Positions 1 through 10,879 of a DNA stretch of 64,000 bases are shown here, piece after piece (the stretch's first letter is position 1; every line of letters starts with the position of its first letter). The translations under genes were made by a program, and so were the position numbers. The DNA is from PNON01 sp963757065 (GTDB lineage: Bacteria; Chloroflexota; Anaerolineae; Anaerolineales; Anaerolineaceae): the NCBI GenBank assembly GCA_963757065.1, contig CAVWQC010000007.1, forward strand, positions 62,001 to 126,000, in the 5' to 3' direction. The notes below the pieces were generated by a model. It had not been told where the DNA came from. It searched no databases and saw nothing but the letters and a program-made list of their open reading frames with translations.

Positions 1-861
1 CTCATTTCGACAACTACAGGGACAATAACCCTGGATGATTTAAACGTCTCGACGCTCAAAGGCGACTCCCTCAAGGAATATTACCGTCATGTGCAGGGTG
101 TTTTCCAGGACCCATTCAGCACTTACAACCCGATCTATAAAGCTGATCGTGTATTCAAGACCATTCACGAAGAGTTTTATCCACAGATCAGTGAACAGGA
201 ATGGACTGGAAAGGTTGACATTGCGATTAAATCTGTGGGTATGAATCCCGAGCATGTGCTGAACAAATATCCCCACCAGCTTAGTGGTGGGCAGCTCCAA
301 CGATTTCTGATTGCCCGCGCTCTCTTGCTCGACATCAAATTCCTGGTCGCAGATGAGATCATCAGTATGCTCGATGCCTCCACCCGAATTGATGTTCTCA
401 ATCTTCTTGCCGATCTCAAGACACGTGGATTATCCATCCTGTTCATCACCCATGATCTCTCACTGGCTAATTACATCAGCGAAAAAGCAGTGATCCTCTA
501 CCGGGGCTGCATCGCAGAAATGGGTTTGACGGATAAAATATTCAACAATCCACAGCATCCATACACGAAAATGCTCATCTCATCCGTCCCGCGTCTGGAT
601 GAAAAATGGGACAAAGAGATCAATGTGGAGATCAAGGCAACTTCCTCAGAATTCACTACCGGCTGTGTCTATTTTGATCGCTGCCCGCTTGCTTACGAAA
701 AATGCAAACAAAGACCGCCTTCACTTGAAATTGAACCGGAACATTTCGCATCCTGTTGGAAAGTCTTTGAGGACTATGGGAAATTACCACTTGCAGGGGA
801 CACGCAAACGCACCCATCTCTGAGACACAAGATTGTGCCTAACGATCATAAAAAGGTTTGA
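1..861 (+). CDS. Oligopeptide/oligosaccharide ABC transporter ATP-binding protein (5' end missing)
   Basis: Energises import by an Opp/Dpp-type ABC permease at the inner face of the membrane. The frame is open from base 1, so the Walker A part lies before the window. Visible are the Q-loop (VFQDPF, near 97-114), the ABC signature LSGGQ near 280, a Walker B ending VADE near 350 (the usual DEP is DEI here), the switch histidine in FITHD near 443, and the C-terminal Opp/Dpp extension with spaced cysteines (CVYFDRCP, near 664). The genes downstream split beta-linked oligosaccharides; in Thermotoga, Opp-type transporters next to such genes import beta-glucosides and mannosides, so a sugar substrate is my inference. 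A peptide substrate remains possible. Confidence 0.9.
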   Translation, partial: LISTTTGTITLDDLNVSTLKGDSLKEYYRHVQGVFQDPFSTYNPIYKADRVFKTIHEEFYPQISEQEWTGKVDIAIKSVGMNPEHVLNKYPHQLSGGQLQRFLIARALLLDIKFLVADEIISMLDASTRIDVLNLLADLKTRGLSILFITHDLSLANYISEKAVILYRGCIAEMGLTDKIFNNPQHPYTKMLISSVPRLDEKWDKEINVEIKATSSEFTTGCVYFDRCPLAYEKCKQRPPSLEIEPEHFASCWKVFEDYGKLPLAGDTQTHPSLRHKIVPNDHKKV

Positions 862-880
862 CCCTTTATATGGAGTAGTA

Positions 881-1054
881 ATGCAATACGGTTCTATTGA
901 TGATGCTCGTCGTACGTATATCACACCCCAATCTGTTACTCAATATCCGTGGGTAATTGGAAGTAATCATCATCCTAATCCTGTCGAAGGACCTGATAAT
1001 GTTAGGGATACACCGATTGACAATGACCAATCTGCTGAGGAAAACACATTATGA
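881..1054 (+). pseudogene. Short GH94-like N-terminal remnant, 57 aa
   Basis: A small open frame with its own GGAG at 872-875. It begins MQYGSIDDARRTYIT, like the two complete GH94 phosphorylases downstream (MQFGYFDDEHREYVIT and MQYGYFDDTAKEYVIT), keeps a PW and a G-S/T-like position a little further on, then diverges. It looks like the stump of a third GH94 copy that has been deleted or eroded. Its TGA overlaps the ATG of the beta-mannosidase (ATGA at 1051-1054), so it may now serve as a translationally coupled leader. The similarity covers only about 30 residues, so chance or a small real protein cannot be excluded. Confidence 0.5.
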
Positions 1055-3553
1055 AAATTCAATCGCTGGCAGGTGAATGGGAATTCCAACAAAAAGGCAC
1101 AGCTGAATGGCTGCCAGCCACTGTTCCAGGTGGAGTCCATACGGATTTAATGGCGTTAAGCCGGATTCCGGACCCATTTGCGGGTGACAACGAAAAGCGT
1201 GTCCAATGGGTGGCTGAATCCGATTGGGTCTACCGGACTAAATTTAACTGCTCGAACGAGCTGTTATCTAAAGATAAGGTTTTCCTGGTTTGCGATGGAT
1301 TGGATACCCTGGCAACACTCACCCTGAATGGCATTGAGCTTGGTCACACGGATAATATGTTCCGTCAGTACCAATGGGAGATCAAGGGATTATTAAACGC
1401 AGGGGGTATCAATGAATTAATGATCCACTTTTCTTCACCGGTGAAATTTATAACAGAAAAGCAAGTCATACGACCATTGCCTGGTGTCCCGCAGGCGATC
1501 CATGGCAGTCCGCATATACGCAAAGCTCCATGCCAATTCGGCTGGGATTGGGGTCCGCAACTTCCCCCAATCGGAATTTGGAAGGATATCCGTTTGGAGG
1601 GGTACAGCGTTGCATGTTTTTCGGAAGTTCACCTGCGCCAGGAACATGCCAAAGAAAAGGTGACGGTTGAGGTTCGGGCATGTATCAAGCGCTGGGATGA
1701 AAAACCACTGGTAGCAGAGGTGCGGATTAAGGCACCAAATGGTGATACCTTCGTAAAAAAGGAAGCGATTACTGCCCGGAATGAGGTTACTGTGAAAGTT
1801 CCCATCTCTGATCCGGAGCTGTGGTGGCCGAATGGTTATGGGAGCCAGCCTCTGTATCAGGTGGATATAACCCTCATGTCGGATAATACCGCTGGAGGAG
1901 TTCTTCTGGATAAGCGTTCGTACAACCTTGGATTACGTACGATTGAATTGCGCCAGCAGGAAGATCAGTGGGGGCGTTCCTTTATTTTTGTCGTTAATGG
2001 TGTTTCGATTTTTGCTAAGGGTTCCAACTGGATCCCGGCAGATTCTTTTCCAACACGCATCACAGACGCATTTTTGGAAAAACTGATTCCAGTCTGCGGT
2101 GGAGACGCATCAGAACATGCTGCGTGTCTGGGGCGGCGGATTCTATGAAGAGGAACGTTTTTACGATCTCTGTGATCGATACGGTATCCTGGTCTGGCAG
2201 GATTTTATCTTCTCTTGCAGCATCTACCCATTCGATGAGCCAGCTTTCCTGGAAAATATCCGGGTCGAGATAGTAGAGAACATTCGCCGTCTGCGTCACC
2301 GGGCCAGCCTGGCGTTGTGGTGCGGTAATAATGAGATGGAGATGACATGGGTCGAGTGGAACTGGAAGTCCGACGAGCATCAGAAACTGAAACCTGCCTA
2401 TGACCAATTTTTTCACCATACCCTGCCAGAATGGTGCCTGGCAGAAGACCCGGACCACTCGTATTGGCCCAGCTCTCCTTCCTCTGATATACCCTTTGAA
2501 AATCCGAACGGTCAACGACAGGGTGATGCCCACTATTGGGATGTTTGGCATGGCCGCAAACCCTTCACCTCTTACCGCGACCAGTATCCGCGATTCATGA
2601 GTGAGTTCGGTTTCCAGGCATTGCCGCCTCTGGAAACCATCCGCACTTATGCGGATGAGCCCGATTGGAATATGACCTCTTACATCATGGAATTGCACCA
2701 GAAGAATGCCAGCGGTAACTCCCTGATGGTCGGGCAGATGCTGGATACGTTCCGGCTGCCCAAGGACTTTGTTTCACTGGTCTACCTGAGCATGGCTCTC
2801 CAGGCGGAGGGCATCCGTTATGGGGTGGAACACTGGCGGCGGCACCCTGATCGGGTCGCCGGGATCCTATACTGGCAGCTCAACGATTGCTGGCCGGTGG
2901 CTTCGTGGTCCAGCCTGGATTACTTCGGCCGCTGGAAAGCCCTGCATTACGCGGCACGCAATTTCTTCGCCCCACTTATGCTTTCCATAGAAGACAAGTC
3001 ACCTGACATGGGGGTATTTGTCACCAATGACCTGCTCGAGCCCTGGGATGGGAATGTACGCTGGTGGTTGGAAACACTCGAAGGTGAGGTTCTTAGCTCT
3101 GGGGAAGCACCAGTAAAGGCTGCAGCACAAGCTGCCACCCGGGTCAGCAAGTTGGATTTTTCCAGCTACCTCACGGATGACAACATCCGCACCCTGGTTT
3201 TTATTGTTGAGTTATTCAAGGATGGGCGGTACATATCCAGGCAAACGGCAAGCTTCGCCCCGATCAAGCACCTTTCACTGACCGACCCGGCTTTGTCTGC
3301 GAATTTGAGCGAGGAAAAAGGCCAATTGACTGTTGAACTGACTTCCAGCTCTCTGGCGCTTCTGGTGGAGGTATCTTTAATCGGCGCAGATGTCGTTTTC
3401 AGCGATAACTACTTCAACCTGCCTGCTGGCCGAACAGTCCTGATCACATGCCCATTGCCAGCAGGTTGGACGCTGATCCAGGCACAAAAAGCAATTCAGC
3501 TTCGCTCCGTTTACGACTCATATTCACACGATGTGAAGGGATTAACACCTTGA
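1051..3553 (+). CDS. Beta-mannosidase, glycoside hydrolase family 2 (one frameshift)
   Basis: Removes beta-linked mannose from the non-reducing end of manno-oligosaccharides or glycans. The joined product is about 833 aa, the normal family length: N-terminal jelly roll, immunoglobulin-like domain, then the TIM barrel. The acid/base motif WCGNNE lies near 2320-2334 and the nucleophile motif SEFGFQ near 2600-2615. The frame shifts at 2089-2090: removing one C from TTCC restores L-I-Q-S-A-V-E-T-H and joins KGSNWIPADSFPTRI to QNMLRVWGGG without loss. Both halves are conserved. No signal peptide, so it acts in the cytoplasm on imported oligosaccharides. Its start overlaps the preceding stop. Confidence 0.92.
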
Positions 3554-3661
3554 GGTTCAACTTGTCAATTAACAGCAACACACAGCCTTTGATTGCCAAT
3601 ACCGGAAGCTTTCACCGAAGGTATCTGCAAATCAAATCATGGATGAGGCTGGGAGGATAAC

Positions 3662-6113
3662 ATGCAGTTTGGATATTTCGACGACGAACATCGTGAATAT
3701 GTTATAACACGACCGGATACTCCCCTGCCCTGGATCAATTACCTGGGGACGGAATCTTATTTTGGTATTATCTCCAATACGGCAGGGGGGTACTCTTTTT
3801 ATAAAGATGCTCGTTTACGACGACTGACCCGTTATCGATACAATAATGCTCCACTTGATACCAATGGGCGCTATATCTACCTGCGAGATAATGATCCTAC
3901 CAACCCGCATTTCTGGTCTCCGACCTGGCAGCCTACCCGAAATAAACTGGATGCGTATGAATGCCGGCATGGCATGGGATACACAACCATCCGATCCGAA
4001 TTAGGCGGGATCGCTGCCCAAACCCGCTATTTTGTTCCGCTTGGGGAAGATCTTGAGATCTGGGAACTTACCCTCGAAAACAAGCGCGAAGTGGCTGCAG
4101 ATCTATCGGTGTTCTCTGCAATCGAATTTTGTTTATGGGATGCATACGACGATGCCAATAATTTCCAGAGAAATTATTCCATCGGAGAAGCCGAAGAGGA
4201 AGATGGTGTCATTTACCATATTTCTGAATATCGTGAACGCCGTAACCATTTTGCCTTTTTCGCCTGCTCAGAAAAACTGGCCGGGTTTGATACTCAACGC
4301 GAAGATTTCCTCGGTCCTTATCGCGGCTGGGATCATCCCCGTGCGGTGGAAACAGGAAAAACAAATAACTCGATCGCCCTCGGATGGCAGCCAATGGGGG
4401 CGCATCATGTAAAAGTTGTCCTTCAACCGGGTGAAATAAAAAAGATCATTTTTCTGCTCGGGTATCATGAGAATCCAAAGGCAGAGAAGTTCGATCCCAT
4501 TCATCCCTTGCTGATCAATAAAAGTACTGGTGAAACCATTGATCGAACGTTATCTGCACACTGAAGTCGTCGATCAGTGTTTTTCCAAACTTCGATCCTA
4601 CTGGGATGATCTTTTAGGGAAATTGTTTATATCGACCCCGGACCAGGATACCAACCGCATGGTGAATATCTGGACCGCATACCAAATGATGGTCACATTC
4701 AATTTCTCGCGTTCAGCCTCCTACTTTGAATCGGGCGTCGGTCGGGGCATGGGGTTCAGGGACTCAGCCCAGGATCTGCTGGGATTCATGCATTTAGTAC
4801 CGGAACGGGCTCGGGTAAGATTGCTTGATCTGGCTGCCACGCAGTTACCAAACGGAGGCGCTTACCACCAGTATCAACCCATGACAAAGATGGGCAATAA
4901 TGATATCGGCAGTAATTTTAACGACGATCCATTGTGGTTGGTGCTGGCTGTTTCCGCGTACTTAAAGGAAACCGGCGATTGGTCTATTCTGGATGAGAAG
5001 GCTCCCTTCGATAATAAACCCGGATCCGAAGCCAGTATATACACACATTTACAGAGATCCCTGCAGTACACCATTGACCGCCTTGGTCCGCATGGGCTGC
5101 CTTTGATCGGGCGGGCAGATTGGAATGACTGCTTAAATCTGAATATCTTCTCTGATACCCCGGGGCAACCTTTCCAGACAGCATCTGCACAGGAAGGCAA
5201 GATCGCGGAAAGCGTATTCATTGGCGGCCTGTTCATTCTGGCAAATGAAGAAATGGAAGGCATGGCAGCTCACATCCAAAAAGATGATGATGTCATCACC
5301 TCCCGAAATGCCCGCCTTAAAATGGAACAGGTCGTTAATGCTGCCGGTTGGGATGGTGCCTGGTTCCGGCGTGCATACGATCATTTCGGCAAACCAGTCG
5401 GATCGAGCGAATGTATTGAAGGACAGATCTTCGTCGAGCCGCAGGGGATGTGCATTATGGCGGGGGTTGGCCTGGACAATGGAAAAGCTGAAAAGGCGCT
5501 TAATTCAGTACAAGAACGTCTGTCCTGTGAACATGGCATTGTCCTCCTCAATCCTGCTTATACAAAATACTATTTGCACCTGGGTGAGATCTCTTCCTAT
5601 CCACCCGGATATAAGGAGAACGGCAGCGTATTCTGCCATACCAATCCCTGGGTAATGATCGCAGAGACGAAGATCGGCCGGGGAGACCAGGCTTTTGATT
5701 ACTACAAGCGGATCAATCCATCGGCACGCGAAGCGATGAGTGAAATTCACCGCTGCGAACCTTATGCTTATGCTCAGATGATCTCCGGGAAGGAAGCCAG
5801 GAAACCTGGCGAAGCCAAGAATTCATGGCTGACCGGAACTGCCGCCTGGAATTATGTCGCCATCACTCAATGGATCCTGGGGATCAGGCCGACCTTTGAT
5901 GGGCTGCGAATTTCACCGGTCATTCCGAAAGAATGGAAAGGTTTCGAAATGGTACGCAGTTTCCGGGGGGTCAAATACACTATCCAAGTTGAAAGGCATG
6001 GAACGGGGAACTCGGTCAGCCTCGAGGTTGATGGAAAAACAATTTCCGGAACCATCATTCCCCTTCCACCCGAAGGAGTACTGGAAGTTCGGGTAACGGT
6101 CAGAGTGTCTTGA
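3662..6113 (+). CDS. GH94 glycoside phosphorylase, cellobiose phosphorylase-like (one frameshift)
   Basis: Phosphorolyses a beta-glucosidic disaccharide to glucose 1-phosphate plus a sugar, saving ATP. The joined protein is about 816 aa, as usual. The N-terminus (MQFGYFDDEHREYVIT, then PWINYLGTE and AGGYSFY with RLRRLTRYRYNN) closely matches cellobiose phosphorylases. The catalytic aspartate sits in ADWNDC (5115-5132), and FCHTNPW near 5633 is the phosphate-site region. The frame shifts by one extra base between 4515 and 4532, in the linker to the catalytic barrel. RBS GGGAGGA precedes the ATG. Cellobiose is the best guess for the substrate; the family also uses chitobiose, laminaribiose and cellobionate. 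Confidence 0.9.
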
Positions 6114-8522
6114 TGCAATACGGTTATTTTGACGACACCGCAAAAGAATATGTCATCACCCGGCCGGATACGCCACAGTCGTGGAGCAATTACCTCGGCT
6201 CGACTGAGTATGGAGCGATCATCACCAACAATGCGGGCGGCTACAGCTTCTACAAGTCGGGTGCCCGCGGACGAATTCTACGGCTGCGTTTCAACAGCGT
6301 ACCGATGGATCAACCCGGTCGATATTTCTACCTGCGTGATCAGGAAAGCGGCGACTACTGGTCATCTTCGTGGCAGCCGGTGGGGAAACCACTTGATGAG
6401 TACCGATCCATCTGCCGGCACGGTACAGCCTATACTGTGATCGAATCACATTATGCCGGGATAGCCACCGAAACAACATACTTCGTTCCTTTAGGTCAGA
6501 CTTTTGAGTACTGGCGGTTGAAAGTCACCAATGAAAGCGATCGTCCACGCCAGCTCTCGCTCTTTTCGTTTTGCGAGTTCACCAACCAGTGGGATACATT
6601 CCAGGACTCAGTGAACCTGCAATATTCTTTATTCATCGTCCGCGGTGAATTAACCGGGGATAACCTGCTGCGTATAGCCATCCAGGATAACCTGACACCC
6701 GAAACTGAAGGCTTCTTCATCCACGATATCGCGCGGCACAGCTGGATGGGGCTGGCTGGTTCGACGATCGACGGCTACGACACCAGCCGCGAGGCCTTCA
6801 TCGGTGCTTATCACGGCTACCACGATCCGCTGGTGGTGGAAAAAGGACAATGCACCAACAGCAATGCGTTTGGCGACAATGCCTGCGGCAGCCTGCAAAC
6901 CAACCTGAGCCTTCAACCGGGGGAAAGCCGGGAAATATTGGTCGTGCTTGGGATCGGTGATGCGCGTTCGACCGGAAAAAAGACGATGGCTGAATATGGT
7001 TCATTGGAGCGCGCCGCAATTGAACTGCAAAAACTGAAAGATCACTGGCACGAAAAACTGGGCAGCCTGGTGGTCGAGACACCGGATGAGGAATTCAATC
7101 ACACCGTCAATGTCTGGGGACTGTATAACAGCCTGATCAGCTTCGCCTGGTCGCGTTCCGCCAGCCTGGTATATAACGGGGAGCGGGACGGCCTGGGTTT
7201 CCGGGATTCGGTGCAGGATGTCCTGGGGGTGGTGGCTGCCGTACCAGAAGAAGCCCGCCAACGGTTGGAATTGATGTTGACCGGGCAGGTCTCCACCGGT
7301 GGTGCCATGCCCATCGTCCAACCCTTCGGGCACCAGCCCGGGAAGGAAAAACCACCGGATCGCGAGGAGTACCGCTCGGACGACTGCCTGTGGTTCTTCA
7401 ATGCTGTTCCAGCCTATGTCAATGAGACCGGGGATGTGGATTTTTATACTCGCATTTTACCCTATGCCGATGAAGGCTCCGCGACGGTTTTTGGCCACAT
7501 GAAGCGGGCACTGGAATTCAACCTGGAACGCACCGGCATGCACGGCCTGCCCTGCGGTCTGGCAGCGGATTGGAACGATTGCCTGAAGCTGGGTTACTAC
7601 GGCGAAAGCCTGTTCGTGGCTTTCCAGGTGCGATATGGATTAACAATTTACAGCGAAATTGCTGATCAACTGGGTTTGCCGGAAGAATCCGGTTGGGCGC
7701 TCGGCGAACGAAAGAAGCTGGATGCCAGCATCCAGGCCTGTGCCTGGGACGGAAATTGGTTCATCTGGGCGATTGGCGATGATGGTACGGTTTACGGCAC
7801 GAAGGAACAAAAAGAAGGCCAGGTTTATCTCAACACACAGGCCTGGTCGGTCATCAGCGGGGCGGCGACACCCGAACAGGCACGTCTTTGTCTGCAAGCT
7901 GTCAGGGAACGGCTGGCCACACCTTATGGTTTGATGCTCTGTGCGCCGCCTTTCAGTAAAATGCCGATCGATGTGATGCGGGCGGTGGTATTCAATCCGG
8001 GTATCAAAGAGAATGCCGGCATTTTCAATCACACCAATGGGTGGGGGGTGATGGCTGAATGTATGCATGGGGAATGGCGACCGTGCTTACGAGTATTACC
8101 GCTCATCCATGCCGGCTGCCTATAACACGCGTGCGGAAATTCGGCAGAGCGAACCGTACGTGCACGGGCAGACTACTTATTCATCCTTTTCACCGCGGCC
8201 GGGCAACACCCGCACCTCGTGGCTGACTGGAGCAGCAGCCTGGAGCTATTTCAGTGCGACGCAGTATATTTTAGGATTACGCCCGGAGGCAGCTGGATTG
8301 CGACTGGATCCTTGCATCCCGTCCAACTGGAGCGGGTTCACCATAACCCGCATCTTCAGGTCAAAAACATATCACATCAAAGTACATAATCCGGATGGTG
8401 TGTGCAAGGGTGTCATCAAAATGACCGTGGATGGAAAAAATATTCCCGGAAATATCATTCCGTTCGATTTGATCGGTAAGGAACATATTATTGAAGCGTG
8501 GATGGGAAAACAACATGGATGA
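6113..8522 (+). CDS. Second GH94 glycoside phosphorylase, specificity unknown (one frameshift)
   Basis: A paralogue of the preceding gene, about 802 aa, with the same N-terminal MQYGYFDD...EYVIT block, catalytic ADWNDC (7564-7581) and FNHTNGWGVM near 8030. It departs from the cellobiose phosphorylase pattern (SWSNYLGSTEYGAII, and RGRILRLRFNS instead of RLRRLTRYRYNN), so a different disaccharide is likely. The start ATG overlaps the previous stop (TGATG, 6111-6115), which argues for coupled translation. The frame shifts at 8067: removing one A changes CATGGGG to CTGGGG and restores AECMLGNGDRAYEYY. Its stop overlaps the start of the cupin gene. Confidence 0.88.
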
Positions 8523-8931
8523 GAATTTGCTGCAGATCCGCGGATATGAAGGGGTGGGCTTCCAGCCGCAGGTGGCGTTCAATACCTGGCAGGTGGCTGT
8601 CTTGAATTATTTGGATGAAATACATCCTCTAACCAATAATAAGTTGGAACGGCACACAAAAACGGATGAGGTCTTTGTTTTAGTGAAAGGCTGCGGTATT
8701 TTGATCATCGGCGGGAATGGCCAGCAGGTGGAAAGTATTCTTCCACAGGAGATGGAGATAGGCAAGATCTACAATGTGCGTGTGAATACCTGGCATACCA
8801 TTTTGCTCAGCAGGGATGCATCGGTGCTATTAATTGAAGAACGGAGCACCACCAGGACAAATTCGGAATTCGCAATCATCCCTGAAGAGCTGCACAACCA
8901 GATCATGCAAATCGCCGGGAACAGGTTTTAA
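8515..8931 (+). CDS. Cupin-fold protein, end of the glycan operon
   Basis: A 138-aa single-domain cupin. The core includes HTKTDEVFVLVKG (metal-ligand style H and E), a G-rich strand and a second conserved region with WHTILLS. The likely ATG at 8515 overlaps the GH94 stop (ATGGATGA). Enzyme or sugar-sensing roles both fit; small cupins at the end of sugar operons are often isomerases or epimerase-like, but nothing here fixes the reaction. A hairpin terminator follows at 8970. Confidence 0.75.
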   Translation: MDENLLQIRGYEGVGFQPQVAFNTWQVAVLNYLDEIHPLTNNKLERHTKTDEVFVLVKGCGILIIGGNGQQVESILPQEMEIGKIYNVRVNTWHTILLSRDASVLLIEERSTTRTNSEFAIIPEELHNQIMQIAGNRF

Positions 8932-8969
8932 GCGGTTCGATAATTATTGTCATTTCTCCTCCTTGGTAA

Positions 8970-9000
8970 GGAGCGCAATCCGGGAGGGTTGCGCTCCTGC
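8970..9000 (+). terminator. Terminator of the glycan operon
   Basis: GGAGCGCAA pairs with TTGCGCTCC around a 10-nt loop, followed by a short T-containing tail. It lies 40 bp after the cupin stop and ends the operon that starts before the window. Confidence 0.7.
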
Positions 9001-9191
9001 ATTTAATTGCAAACAAGCTCACTTTATACTTTTTGTGGAAAACGAATAACGGTGACGGCATAATGATTAGGATCGTAGTTTTCTGAGCGTTCGATCCATC
9101 TGATCGGGTATGATCGGTACGGTTAATTCCGCAGCGAATGGATTGGATCGAGATAAAATATAACATTTCAAACCCATCTATCAGGAGGGTA

Positions 9192-9686
9192 ATGAACATG
9201 TATCTCGTACTGGTTTTTCTACATATACTCGCAGTATTTGCTTTTCTAATGGCCCATGGTGTATCTGTAGCCGTCGCGTTTGCCCTCAAGCGGGAACGGA
9301 ATTTGGAGCGCATCCGCGTGCTGATGAACCTTTCAGGTGCATCCATCGGGGTTGTACACATTTCCCTGCTCGTCGTCCTGGTGCTGGGTGTGGTGATGGG
9401 CTTCATGGGCAAGTGGTGGGGCCACGGCTGGATCTGGGTCTCACTGGGTTTGCTGATCGCGATGTATGTCTATATGGGCCTGGCCGGATCCGGTTTCTAC
9501 GGAAAGGTGCGTAAGGCTGTCGGGCAGGAGTATATGGTTGGCAGCAAGATGCATCAACCGGATGAACCCGCCTCGCAGGAGGTGATCGATGCGCTGTTGA
9601 ACAAGGCCAACCCGGCATTGCTGGCGGTGGTCGGTTACGCTGCGATCATTTTGCTCACCTGGCTGATGAAGTTCAAACCATTTTAA
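9192..9686 (+). CDS. Four-helix integral membrane protein, DUF2269-like
   Basis: A 164-aa protein with about four hydrophobic segments, beginning MNMYLVLVFLHILAVFAFL, then a basic loop (ALKRERNLERIR), two central helices rich in V/L/G with GKWWGHGW between them, and a final helix before MKFKPF. The pattern, with an early helix containing histidine, resembles DUF2269 predicted membrane proteins. A strong AGGAGGG at 9183-9189 fixes the start 54 bases inside the longest open frame. Monocistronic; function unknown. Confidence 0.7.
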   Translation: MNMYLVLVFLHILAVFAFLMAHGVSVAVAFALKRERNLERIRVLMNLSGASIGVVHISLLVVLVLGVVMGFMGKWWGHGWIWVSLGLLIAMYVYMGLAGSGFYGKVRKAVGQEYMVGSKMHQPDEPASQEVIDALLNKANPALLAVVGYAAIILLTWLMKFKPF

Positions 9687-9708
9687 ATAGATAGATCGCC
9701 TGGTATTG

Positions 9709-9856
9709 TTGGATTTCGCCATCCTTCCCTACGGGATGCTCCGCTTCGCTACGCAATCGACAGGCTCGGGAACTGGCTCAACCCAACCTACGGGTCTGCT
9801 TAACCCAACTGGGATTGTTGGGTTTCGTAAAAGGCACTCAACCCAACCTACATGTT
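9709..9856. repeat. Dispersed repeat family A, tandem copies
   Basis: Two units in a row. Each opens with TTGTTGG(G/A)TTTCG and closes with CTCAACCCAACCTAC (9777-9791 and 9837-9851, exactly 60 bp apart), so the ends GTTGGGTT and AACCCAAC are inverted repeats. The first unit has a GATGCTCCGCTTCGCTACG core; the second is almost only the two ends. Looks like a small non-autonomous element or REP-like unit. It lies directly after the stop of the membrane-protein gene on the minus strand. Confidence 0.8.
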
Positions 9857-9864
9857 TCATACGG

Positions 9865-10314
9865 TTACGGAACCACAGCCGGGGGAGGGGTCTTGGGCTT
9901 GAAGATAAGTCCGCCAACCAGGCCGCCGATGGCACCAAAGATAAGGTCAACGACGACGCCCACCAGGTCGAACAGGACGGATGCGATGCCGGGTGGAGGT
10001 GTTTCTATGTTCGCTTCCGGAGGCAGGTATTTGGCGTAGCTCTGCATCAGTGCCTGTGAGCCGGCCAACCCTACCAGGCCGAGGATGAAACCGAATACCC
10101 CGTGAAAAGCTCCCGCCACGAGCCCGATGACAACACCCTGCCCCAGCGTGACCGAGCCGGTCTGGCGTTTGTAGAACCAGACCGCAAACAGGGCTCCAGC
10201 CCAGAAACCGGCGCATAGCAGGCAGTTCACAAAATTGATGATGGGAATGTTCGATAGGGCGGTGCTGATCAGGCCTCCGATCAACCCGGCGAGCAACAGA
10301 TTTTTGGTATTCAT
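9865..10314 (-). CDS. Small glycine-rich membrane protein
   Basis: A 149-aa protein beginning MNTKNLLLAGLIGGLIS, with three to four hydrophobic segments containing many GG/GxxG pairs (GQGVVIGLVAGAFHGVFG, IFGAIGGLVGGLIF) and a proline-rich tail (KPKTPPPAVVP). The GAxxG spacing suggests packed helices, as in DUF4199- or YrzE-like families, but I do not recognise it. An AAAAGGAGA sequence precedes the ATG at 10314. Flanked on both sides by family A repeats. Confidence 0.65.
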   Translation of the reverse strand: MNTKNLLLAGLIGGLISTALSNIPIINFVNCLLCAGFWAGALFAVWFYKRQTGSVTLGQGVVIGLVAGAFHGVFGFILGLVGLAGSQALMQSYAKYLPPEANIETPPPGIASVLFDLVGVVVDLIFGAIGGLVGGLIFKPKTPPPAVVP

Positions 10315-10390
10315 CGTTCGTCTCCTTTTATCATGCGAAAATACAACGACAAACCGCTTACCCCGTAACAAAAATATAATAAATCAAAAA

Positions 10391-10417
10391 TACCTGCAAT
10401 TCAAGCAGGTAATTTTT
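10391..10417. terminator. Bidirectional hairpin with T-tracts
   Basis: TACCTGC (10391-10397) pairs with GCAGGTA (10405-10411), with five T on the + side and five A on the other, so it can end transcripts either way. No + strand gene is near. On the - strand it lies about 75 bp before the start of the membrane-protein gene at 10314 and could act as an attenuator in its leader. Confidence 0.5.
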
Positions 10418-10424
10418 AGCATTT

Positions 10425-10641
10425 GTAGGTTGGGTTGAGCGTTTTTTTGCGAACCCAACTTTCGGGTTTCGTCAATAATGGGAGAGATCCTCACTGCACA
10501 TGCGTGCAGCGCAGGTGTCACTTCATTCAGGATGACAAAAATTTGTAGTATCGTTGGGTTTCGCCATGTCCTTCGACAGGCTCAGGAACCGGGTCAACCC
10601 AACCTACAAGTGTTTTGGTGCGTTTCCAACGCTCCCTAACA
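10425..10641. repeat. Repeat cluster: family A (two copies) and family B (one copy)
   Basis: An inverted family A copy begins with GTAGGTTGGGTTGAG at 10425-10439 and runs to CGGGTTTCG near 10470. A second, direct copy runs from CGTTGGGTTTCGCC near 10553 to TCAACCCAACCTAC at 10594-10607, with CTTCGACAGGCTCAGGAACC inside. It abuts a family B unit (GGTGCGTTTCCAACG, 10618-10632, followed by CTCCCTAAC). The space between holds an unrelated AT-rich piece. This fills most of the 565-bp gap between the divergent genes at 10314 and 10880. Confidence 0.75.
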
Positions 10642-10879
10642 GTTTATTAATCCCATGATTCAAAAAATGGACAGGGGAGTAACCACCTATTTTGGTAACA
10701 AAATAAATCCATTCAGCTGTTTTTATGCCCGCGCGCTATAATGGTAGTATCGCATCGCAGCACGGCTTCGCCCATTGTTCCATGGGAGCATTGCAGAGCT
10801 GGTAGCGTTTTCTTCAACTCTCATCCCTGAACCCTCCCCATGCAACTGTCTCATCATCAATTTAATTGGAGGATAGACG

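Noticed and set aside
9706..10059. 117-aa open frame on the + strand over family A repeats
   Set aside because: It is repeat DNA plus the antisense of the membrane-protein gene.
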